A stretch of DNA of 64,000 nucleotides from DATLED01 sp963750255. GTDB taxonomy: Bacteria > Actinomycetota > Acidimicrobiia > Acidimicrobiales > CADCTF01. The notes under the pieces are model-generated. The model was not told the DNA's origin, searched no databases, and was given only the letters and a program-made list of their open reading frames with translations. The translations under genes and the position numbers were made by a program. The DNA is taken from NCBI GenBank assembly GCA_963750255.1, contig CAVVPZ010000012.1:62001-126000 (forward strand). The letters run 5' to 3'. Shown here piece by piece: positions 58,315 to 64,000 of the stretch; position 1 is the stretch's first letter, and every line of letters begins with the position of its first letter.

Positions 58315-59196
58315 TCAGATGGCGGCGGCAATTGCCGCGATGTGTCGGCTGTCGGTCCCACAGCACCCTCCGAGCACGTCGAGATTGGGGTGGCGCTGCA
58401 CGAGCTCGGCGTACTGCCCGGCCAACTCGTCGGGATCGCCGTCGTCGAGCTTTTCGGCGACGTCGAGCTCTGCGTGGCTGGCCCGAGATGCGTTGGCTCG
58501 CACCAAAGCGATCCGCCCGCCGGCGTCGCCCCCCAGCGCGTCGCCGAAGTGATCGGGGTGGGCGCAGTTGACGCCGAAGTACAGAGCAGCCCCGTCGGTG
58601 AGGGCGTCGACTTCGCCGATGGCATCCCCCAGCGCCTGGCCGCTGGGCAACCGGCCGTCGGTCTCCACCGTGAACGACACCACCGCCGGGATCCCCGCCG
58701 CCACCGCCGCTCGCACCACACCGGTGGCCTCGCCTGCATGCGTGGCCGTCAGCATCGTCACGCGATCGGCGCCGGCGGCGACGAACGATTCGATCTGGGC
58801 CCGGTGATAGGCCGCCGCCTCGTCGGCCGTCAACAACTCCTCGGGGCTGTACCCGTCGCCCTTGGGCCCGAGGTTGCCGCTGACGATCAACTCGACCGAG
58901 GGGAACTCCCGCCCCAGCTCCCGCACCAACTCGACCGCTTGGCGGTTGATGCGGTCGAGCCCGGCAGCGTCATAGCCCAGCCGCGCCCCCCAGTGGGCGT
59001 TGGCCCGCCACGTCGGCGTCTCCAGCACCAGCCCCCGGCCAGCACCTTCGGCGATCCGTAGGTGGTCTCGGAAGTACTCCGAGAGCAACTCTCGGCCCCG
59101 CTCGTCGTTGAGCAGCGGGAACGAGGCGAAGTCAGGCAACTCCACGCCCCGCAGGAACACCAGCCACGTCTCGAGTCCGCTATCGGTCAGTTGCAT
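58315..59196 (-). CDS. Homocysteine S-methyltransferase family protein
   Basis: 293 residues and intact. Pattern: DSGLETWLVFLRGVELPDFASFPLL, LVLETPTWRANAHWGARLGYD, IVSGNLGPKGDGY, FTVETDGRLPSG, FGVNCAHPDHF and LGGCCGTDSRHI. The zinc-binding cysteines are in VNCAHP and GGCCGT. The family methylates homocysteine from methylmethionine, SAM or betaine. The ATG at 59196 overlaps the HNH-protein stop by 10 bp, so this gene may be co-transcribed from the LexA-controlled promoter. It lies 80 bp upstream of gltB. Confidence 0.78.
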   Translation of the reverse strand: MQLTDSGLETWLVFLRGVELPDFASFPLLNDERGRELLSEYFRDHLRIAEGAGRGLVLETPTWRANAHWGARLGYDAAGLDRINRQAVELVRELGREFPSVELIVSGNLGPKGDGYSPEELLTADEAAAYHRAQIESFVAAGADRVTMLTATHAGEATGVVRAAVAAGIPAVVSFTVETDGRLPSGQALGDAIGEVDALTDGAALYFGVNCAHPDHFGDALGGDAGGRIALVRANASRASHAELDVAEKLDDGDPDELAGQYAELVQRHPNLDVLGGCCGTDSRHIAAIAAAI

Positions 59197-60401
59197 TCTC
59201 CGCCTCCCGCCTCCCCTCCCGCCTTCCGCCTCCCGCTGGCCGCGGATGGTACTCGGCGCTCCCTTCGTCCGTACATGCCGGCGGCCCGCTCGGCGGCGCT
59301 CTTGGCCGCGTGACAGTCCCAACACTTCGCGTCCTCGTTGGCGTAGCTGGTGACCCCATCGGCACACACCGGTTGGAGGTGATCCCATTGGAGGTGGAAT
59401 CGCCGGCCGCAGCCCGAGCACGCCACCCCCTCGAAGTTGGGTGGTCGCCCAAGCTCGAGCGCCGTCCGCAACTCGGCGGGGATGTAGCGCCCGACATGGC
59501 TCACCCGCTGGATGTCGACGCCGTCGTGGAACACCACCTTGAGAAACGCATCGCGGGCCACCTCTCGCACGACGTCGACGTCGACGGGACCGCCGCCCAC
59601 GATGTGACACACCGACCCCGCCCGCTCACCGGAGCGAAACGTCTCGAGGTCGATGACGAATACCACGTCCGCCCGGCGGCTCCGTTTCGACCTGCCTGAA
59701 ACGACGCCGCCCCCGAGCATGGCCACCACTGCGTCGGCGGCATGAGCGGCCCATCCTTCATCGGATCCCGACTGGCGGGCGGCGCGGTGCACGCGGTCGG
59801 CCTCGGCTTGCACCCGAGCCAACAACGCCACGCCCACCGCCGGCTCGAGCCGGAATTGGCCGCAAACCATGCCGTCGCCGTCGTTCCATGAGCGGAACGA
59901 CCGCAACGCGTGTTGGTCGGCCGTCAGCTTCTTGCGGTCGACCCCGTCGTGGCGTCGCCGGCGACACTCGTCGGCCAACTGGCTGCGGTTCGACGATCGG
60001 GACAGCGCCACGAGGTCGGATTCGCTCCCGGGGCGTTCGCGCTCGGTGCGGGCGATCTCACCCGCCTGGCCAAGCGACAACTCGCCGCCCGCGGCCGCGT
60101 GACGTGTCACCGGGCAGTCGGCCAGGCGGGCCCCCGTCGTGAGCTCACTTCGGGCCTGGTGAAGCGACGAGCCGGTGAGCGCGGCGGCCCAGTCGTCGGC
60201 CGAATCGAACCCGCTGGCCCGATGAGCCCCGCAAGCGGCGCCCCGAGCGGCGGCCATGGCTCGCACCGCCCCGGCTGCCTTTTCGATCCGGGCGAGGTCG
60301 CCGGCGAGCCGGACGCACGCCTCGCCCGGCCACGCCGACACGTCGGCCGCCTGCAACAACGAACCCAATGCCGCCGCCGCGACTCTGATTGCTTCCACCA
60401 T
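59187..60401 (-). CDS. HNH endonuclease of the 13E12/DUF222 family
   Basis: 404 residues and intact. A long N-terminal DUF222-type helical part (ARIEKAAGAVRAMAAARGAACGAH...ELSLGQAGEIARTERERPGSE) and a C-terminal HNH motif: ACSGCGRRFHLQWDHLQPVCADGVTSYANEDAKCWDCHAAKS, with two CxxC zinc pairs. The tail is GRRKAGGEAGGGECN. 13E12-repeat proteins are multicopy HNH proteins in actinobacteria, some SOS-induced. ATG 60401 was chosen over upstream starts because of the GGAGCGAGG stretch before it. A perfect LexA box is 95 bp upstream. Confidence 0.8.
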   Translation of the reverse strand: MVEAIRVAAAALGSLLQAADVSAWPGEACVRLAGDLARIEKAAGAVRAMAAARGAACGAHRASGFDSADDWAAALTGSSLHQARSELTTGARLADCPVTRHAAAGGELSLGQAGEIARTERERPGSESDLVALSRSSNRSQLADECRRRRHDGVDRKKLTADQHALRSFRSWNDGDGMVCGQFRLEPAVGVALLARVQAEADRVHRAARQSGSDEGWAAHAADAVVAMLGGGVVSGRSKRSRRADVVFVIDLETFRSGERAGSVCHIVGGGPVDVDVVREVARDAFLKVVFHDGVDIQRVSHVGRYIPAELRTALELGRPPNFEGVACSGCGRRFHLQWDHLQPVCADGVTSYANEDAKCWDCHAAKSAAERAAGMYGRRERRVPSAASGRRKAGGEAGGGECN

Positions 60402-60495
60402 CGACAACCTCGCTCCGGGGAGCACAACACGCTTCTCGAACTGAACGGGGGAGGGCCGTCGCACCCGGCCACTCGAGGTGTAGTGACCAAGCTAC

Positions 60496-60511
60496 TCGAA
60501 CATATGTTCGA
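60496..60511. promoter_or_regulatory. LexA-binding SOS box
   Basis: TCGAACATATGTTCGA is a perfect 16-bp palindrome that fits the actinobacterial/Gram-positive LexA consensus TCGAAC-N4-GTTCGA. It lies 95 bp before the HNH-gene start on the minus strand; the other side is 150 bp of non-coding DNA before the SRPBCC stop. It should place the HNH gene (and perhaps the overlapping methyltransferase) under DNA-damage control. Confidence 0.8.
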
Positions 60512-60660
60512 TGTCAACGAACAATCGAGAAAATCCCAGAAAAGTTCAGACGAGCCACGCCGATGTGTCGATCCCCAACTCCGACCGCAACCGCGCTCGC
60601 GCCCGTCTCGCCAGGAACACCGTTCCTCCGTACCTCGCCAACCCGCCTACCGCACGGGCC

Positions 60661-61518
60661 TTAGTCCTGTTGGCTGAGAAGTCGACGATACGCAGGGACG
60701 AACCGCTCGCGGTCGACGGGCACGACTTGTCCGGCGGCCATCCACATGTCGAGTTGGAGCAACAGCGCATGCCACTGCGCCGCCGTCTCTGCGTCGCGCC
60801 CCACGGAGTGGCATCGCAGCGAGTAGATCGATCCGAACGGCGCCGCGTCGATCGTCCACTCGATGTCGTCGTCCAACAGCGCACCGTTGCTCCACGACGC
60901 GACCTCGTCGCCGATGGCCGTCTGCACCCGATCGGGACCAAGGTGGATGGCGCGCTCCCACACCAGCGAGCCGTCGGCGTCTACGTGGCCCAGCCCCGGT
61001 CCGACCCCGTCGACGAATGCGAGGTAGGCGTCCTTCCAGTCGCCGGCCGCCGTTGATCCACCGCTTGGATCGAGGGCGGCATCGAGACCGGCGAGGCATG
61101 CGTTCCACCCGGCGCCGTTGCGAGCCGCCGTCGAGCGATGTCCGAGGTGATGGGTGAACTCGAGCACGGTGCCGTCGTCAGCGGCCCGCAGTTCGATACG
61201 GAGCAACTCGCCACCCCACGTGAACGAGAACACGTGGGGCGGGTCGCACACGACGACGGTGCCGCTGAACATGGGACCATCAGCCCGAGCTGGCTCGCCA
61301 TCGGCGGCGGCGGCCTCCCGCTGGGTGCCGTCGTCGAAACGCAACGGAGCGCCCACCGCCCGCTCGCCGACGACGCGAGCTGGGAACCACGATGCCATCT
61401 CGTCGGGGTCAGTGACCGCCCGCCACACCCGCTCGATCGCATGCGGGTAGCGACGTTCGAATCGAAGCGCAGCGCGCCCGTCGATGGTGACGAGAACGCC
61501 GTCGGTGAGGTCGGTCAC
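60661..61518 (-). CDS. Tandem SRPBCC/AHSA1-domain protein
   Basis: 285 residues and intact, about twice a normal AHSA1 protein. First domain: ALRFERRYPHAIERVWRAVTDPDEMASWFP, DPPHVFSFTWGGELLRIELRAADDGTVLEFTHHLG, ending WNACLAGLDAAL. Second: GSLVWERAIHLGPDRVQTAIGDEVASWSNGALLDDDIEW...WHALLLQLDMWMAAG. SRPBCC barrels bind hydrophobic ligands. GTG 61518 overlaps the ArsR stop; such ArsR-AHSA1 pairs are common in actinobacteria. Confidence 0.75.
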   Translation of the reverse strand: MTDLTDGVLVTIDGRAALRFERRYPHAIERVWRAVTDPDEMASWFPARVVGERAVGAPLRFDDGTQREAAAADGEPARADGPMFSGTVVVCDPPHVFSFTWGGELLRIELRAADDGTVLEFTHHLGHRSTAARNGAGWNACLAGLDAALDPSGGSTAAGDWKDAYLAFVDGVGPGLGHVDADGSLVWERAIHLGPDRVQTAIGDEVASWSNGALLDDDIEWTIDAAPFGSIYSLRCHSVGRDAETAAQWHALLLQLDMWMAAGQVVPVDRERFVPAYRRLLSQQD

Positions 61519-61817
61519 GGATGAGCCTCCAGGTGCTGGTCGAGTTGATCGAGGGCGCGGGTCCAGAGCGCCCGGTAGGGGGTGAGCCACCGATCGAGGT
61601 CGGCCAGCGGCTCGGGCTGCAGTCGGTAGAGCCGGCGTTGGCCGTCGGGACGCACCTCGACCAACCCCGCCTCACGGAGCACGCGCAAGTGCTTGGACGC
61701 CAGCGGCTGGCTCACCCCGAGCGCCTCGACAACCTGGCCCACCGAGCGCTCACCGCCCCGTAGCAATTCGAGGATCTCCCGCCTATTGGCCTCCGCCAGC
61801 ACCTCGAACACCGCCAC
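61515..61817 (-). CDS. ArsR-family transcriptional regulator
   Basis: 100 residues and intact. Winged helix: VFEVLAEANRREILELLRGGERSVGQVVEALGVSQPLASKHLRVLREAGLVEVRPDGQRRLYRLQPEPLADLDRWL. The SQPLASKHLRVLREAGLV recognition region is standard. No CxC metal site is seen, so it is the non-metal subgroup that pairs with SRPBCC proteins. Likely autoregulates this two-gene operon. Start GTG 61817. Confidence 0.8.
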   Translation of the reverse strand: MAVFEVLAEANRREILELLRGGERSVGQVVEALGVSQPLASKHLRVLREAGLVEVRPDGQRRLYRLQPEPLADLDRWLTPYRALWTRALDQLDQHLEAHP

Positions 61818-61877
61818 CCACCGAGTATGCCTAGCGGGTTATGTATCGGTCAAGCGCAAACGTGCGATGTCGGCGCC

Positions 61878-62813
61878 TCACCCGAGGGCGGTGGCGATGG
61901 CGGGGAGGCGGGGCGCGACGCGGTCGAGGATCGTCTCGGCTGCGGCGGTGGCCATCACGGTGAGGGCGCCGCCGTCAACGGTGCCGTAGTACACGACGTC
62001 GCCGACTGCGATGTCGGCGGCGAGATCGGCGGGCACCTCGACCTGGGCGGTCGAGGTGCGGGGATCACCCGGGCCCCGCTGGGTGACATTGCGCTCGATC
62101 CGAGCCGTCCTCTCGCCAGTGCCGGGCTCTGAGACGGACACGACGGTGCCGTGCCACCAGCGCCAGACGAGGAGGTCTCCGTCGACGGCAACGAGGTCGC
62201 CGGGACGCACCTTCACGGTGTCGCGGACAGCAACGCTGTAGGAGACGCGCCGGCTGCCGGCGGCGACCAGGTCGACGTCGCATCCGTCGGGATCGCAGGC
62301 ACGGACGACGGCGAGTTCGAGTTGTGACATGTGCAGGGGTTCCTTCGTTTGGGGCTCAGCCAGTTGGAGGCGGAGCGTGGTGTAGGCCGATGCGAGGGTC
62401 GAGTTCACCGTGCTGCGGGTGACGCCCATGGCCGAGCCGATCTCGGCCTCGGTGAAGCCAGCGACGTGGCGCAAGACGACGGCCATGCGTTGCCGGGGCG
62501 GGAGGGTGGCGACCAGCAGCCAGGTCTCCCCGCCGGGAGGCGGTACCGGAGCAGCGCTCACGGCGAACGAGGCGCGTTCTGCCTCACGTGATTCACGTCG
62601 CAGTTGTGCTCGTGCTTCGTTGACCGCCACTCGGTAGATCCAGCCGTTCGGCGATCGCATCACCTGCACTCGATCCCACCGGGCGAACGCCTTCTCGAAG
62701 GCGGCGTCGGTGGCATCGCTGGCCAGCGCGCCCCGTCCAACGGCACGCATGACGGCCTCGACCAGCCCGGGATGGGCTTGGCGGTACCACTCGGCGAACG
62801 TCAACGCTCTCAT
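61878..62813 (-). CDS. ECF-like sigma factor with extra C-terminal domain
   Basis: 311 residues and intact. Sigma-2: FEKAFARWDRVQVMRSPNGWIYRVAVNEARAQLRRESR; sigma-4: ATLPPRQRMAVVLRHVAGFTEAEIGSAMGVTRSTVNSTLASAYTTLRLQL. These cover residues ~1-160. A further ~150 residues begin MSQLELAVVRACDPDGCDVDLVAAGSRR and look beta-rich (VRPGDLVAVDGDLLVWRWWHGTVVSV). Either this is a fused sensor-type domain or a second gene with no stop between; the Met at the junction (ATG near 62331) allows both. SigE-like group. Start ATG 62813 or GTG 62816. Confidence 0.7.
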   Translation of the reverse strand: MRALTFAEWYRQAHPGLVEAVMRAVGRGALASDATDAAFEKAFARWDRVQVMRSPNGWIYRVAVNEARAQLRRESREAERASFAVSAAPVPPPGGETWLLVATLPPRQRMAVVLRHVAGFTEAEIGSAMGVTRSTVNSTLASAYTTLRLQLAEPQTKEPLHMSQLELAVVRACDPDGCDVDLVAAGSRRVSYSVAVRDTVKVRPGDLVAVDGDLLVWRWWHGTVVSVSEPGTGERTARIERNVTQRGPGDPRTSTAQVEVPADLAADIAVGDVVYYGTVDGGALTVMATAAAETILDRVAPRLPAIATALG

Positions 62814-62930
62814 CACTCAGTAGAGCATCTGACGCCCCCGGATTGCCGGGTCGAGAACGAACGAAATTTCTCCACCCGCCGGCGGCGCTGCCGTGGGACA
62901 CTTCCGCCAACAGGCAGGGGAGGCAACGAG

Positions 62931-63558
62931 ATGCCGCAGGCGTATCAGCCGTCGCAGCGGGAGTTCCAGGACCGGTTCGACACCCGCCGGTTGGCCGACC
63001 GGTTGGCCGAGGGCACGAGCGACCGCATCAACGACTCGCACCGGGCGTTCATCGAGGCCCGCGACTGCTTCTTCGTCGCCACCACCGACGACGACGGGTT
63101 CCCGCAGTGCTCGTACAAGGGCGGCGAACCCGGGTTCGTGCGCGTGCGTCGACGAGCACACGATCGCCTTTCCGGTCTACGACGGCAACGGGATGTTCCT
63201 CACCGCCGGCAACCTCGCCGCCAACGGCAAGGTCGGCATCCTCTTCGTCGACCTCGAAGGCGGGAGCCGCCTGCGCTTCAACGGCCACGCGTCGATCGCC
63301 GACGACGATCCGCTGGTCGGCGAGTACCCGGGCGCACTGTTCGTCGTGCGGGTGCGGGCCCAGGCCGTGTTCGCCAACTGCCGGCGCTACGTCCACACGT
63401 ATCGACAGACGGCGCGCTCGGTGTTCGTGCCCGCCGCCGATCACGAGGCGCCAGTGCCCGACTGGAAACGCCTCGACTGGTTCGACGGCCGCCTCCCGGC
63501 CGACGACCCTGCTCACGATCCCCGCCGTCCGAGCGCGCCCGCCATCCCCCAGTTCTGA
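62931..63558 (+). CDS. Pyridoxamine-5'-phosphate-oxidase-type FMN/F420-binding protein, one frame shift
   Basis: About 208 residues. Split-barrel signs: INDSHRAFIEARDCFFVATTDDDGFPQCSYKGGEPGFVRV then, after a shift near 63144, DEHTIAFPVYDGNGMFLTAGNLAANGKVGILFVDLEGGSRLRFNGHASI and ALFVVRVRAQAVFANCRRYVH. It resembles the PNPOx-like proteins of unknown role abundant in Actinobacteria. A good RBS (AGGGGAGG) precedes the ATG. Confidence 0.7.
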
Positions 63559-63576
63559 CGACTGTCAAACAGCGCA

Positions 63577-64000
63577 ATGACCGACGAGCGGATGGCCGAA
63601 CAGATCGCCTACTACCGGGCCCGAGCGCCCGAGTACGACGAGTGGTGGCGGCGTGAGGGTCGCTACGACAAAGGCCCCCAGTTCGAGCGGCAGTGGCGGG
63701 CCGAGGTCGACGAGACGGTGGCGTGGCTCGACCGATTCGGTGCCACCGGTGACGTGCTCGAACTGGCCGCCGGCACCGGCAACTGGACCGTCGAGCTGGC
63801 TCGCCATGCCGAACGCATCACCGCCGTCGACTCGTCGCCCGAGGCCCTCGACACCGCTCGCACCAAATTGGCCGACACGGACAACGCCACGCCGGTCGAC
63901 TTCGTGGTCGATGACCTGTTCAGGTGGACGCCGCCGCGACGCTTCGACCACGTGTTCTTCTCGTTCTGGTTGAGCCATGTGCCCGACGAGCGGGTGGGGG
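63577..64000 (+). CDS. SAM-dependent methyltransferase (partial, runs off the window)
   Basis: At least 141 residues are visible and open to the window edge. Begins MTDERMAEQIAYYRARAPEYDEWWRREGRYDKGPQF; motif I is VLELAAGTGNWTVELARHAERITAVDSSPEALDTAR; motif II region FVVDDLFRWTPPRRFDHVFFSFWLSHVPDERVG. Class I methyltransferase of the UbiE/MenG-like type. The 3' end and the substrate cannot be judged. Starts 19 bp after the PNPOx-like gene. Confidence 0.75.
   Translation, partial: MTDERMAEQIAYYRARAPEYDEWWRREGRYDKGPQFERQWRAEVDETVAWLDRFGATGDVLELAAGTGNWTVELARHAERITAVDSSPEALDTARTKLADTDNATPVDFVVDDLFRWTPPRRFDHVFFSFWLSHVPDERVG

Noticed and set aside
60546..60660. Minus-strand reading frame ending LRSELGIDTSAWLV as a small gene
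   Set aside because: It looks protein-like but has no start codon with an RBS of its own and its upstream part runs through the SRPBCC gene in another frame. Perhaps an old gene end; not supported.
1..64000. Many frame breaks as programmed frameshifting or genetic-code change
   Set aside because: They have no common slippery sequence or stem-loop, occur many times per gene, and are absent in other long genes of the same window. Indels fit better.

Overview
The window is high-GC DNA (roughly 70% by eye; not computed) with dense, mostly same-strand gene clusters joined by ATGA/GTGA stop-start overlaps and frequent GTG starts. It looks like Actinomycetota and most likely the class Acidimicrobiia. 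The supporting signs are an actinobacterial-type LexA box, a 13E12-like HNH protein, secreted repeats of the GGIFTFGDAxFxGS type, and many fatty-acid/CoA genes (CaiB/BaiF, thiolase plus DUF35, DUF455, acyl-CoA dehydrogenase, PhyH). The lineage is an inference from gene content. No tRNA, rRNA, CRISPR array or classical IS transposase was seen, and no stretch over 300 bp lacks a gene.

Many conserved genes are broken by single-base shifts. Most can be repaired by removing one G or C from a short run, and a few need a base added. I read these as assembly or sequencing indels and annotate such loci as whole genes. They are dense at 1-3500, 8490-12600, 20600-28100, 31450-38950 and 41900-58000, and rare at 13090-20290 and 58315-62820.

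Layout. 1-3053: a MoxR / DUF58 / two VWA-protein module (BatA-like). 3091-4445: a pyruvyl-transferase-family protein. 4480-7771: a zinc module with a Fur-family operator, znuA-znuC-znuB, a VOC gene and a convergent zur. 7890-11449: a glycine-rich membrane protein, CorA, the TIGR02587/TIGR02588 pair and a sensory-type protein. 11450-14028: thiolase plus DUF35, divergent from a nitronate monooxygenase across a palindromic operator. 14019-16440: two PRC-barrel-like proteins, an atypical NRAMP transporter and a lipoprotein. 16561-20540: an assimilatory module with a NarK-type transporter, a siroheme nitrite/sulfite reductase, a small molybdopterin protein and a Cys-rich protein. 20519-23876: an M15 peptidase with C-terminal repeats, a GH13 enzyme and an esterase. 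23923-28556: an APH-type kinase, a DUF7064/7065-like protein, a DUF455 protein and an acyl-CoA ligase. 28584-30632: a possible MazF remnant, an M50B protein and a MraY paralogue. 30649-39120: lipid/CoA metabolism genes. 39086-41920: a K+/H+ antiporter pair and TerC behind a yybP-ykoY (Mn2+) riboswitch. 41898-47878: alcohol and acyl-CoA dehydrogenases and a three-subunit molybdenum hydroxylase. 47908-52193: two paralogous PD-(D/E)XK genes, each bracketed by ~46-bp palindromic repeats. 52205-58234: glutamate synthase gltB-gltD. 58315-64000: homocysteine methyltransferase, an SOS-controlled HNH protein, ArsR plus SRPBCC, an ECF-like sigma factor, a PNPOx-like protein and a partial methyltransferase.

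The strongest candidate for an undescribed system is the pair of repeat-bracketed AbiEi-N/DUF559-like genes. Their arrangement recalls REP-RAYT elements, but the encoded enzyme is a restriction-fold nuclease. Other regulatory finds are the Mn riboswitch with an anti-P1 hairpin, the LexA box, the zinc operator, and a GTTCGAnnnnCGAAC palindrome followed by a G6 ribosome-binding tract, shared by three unlinked genes.
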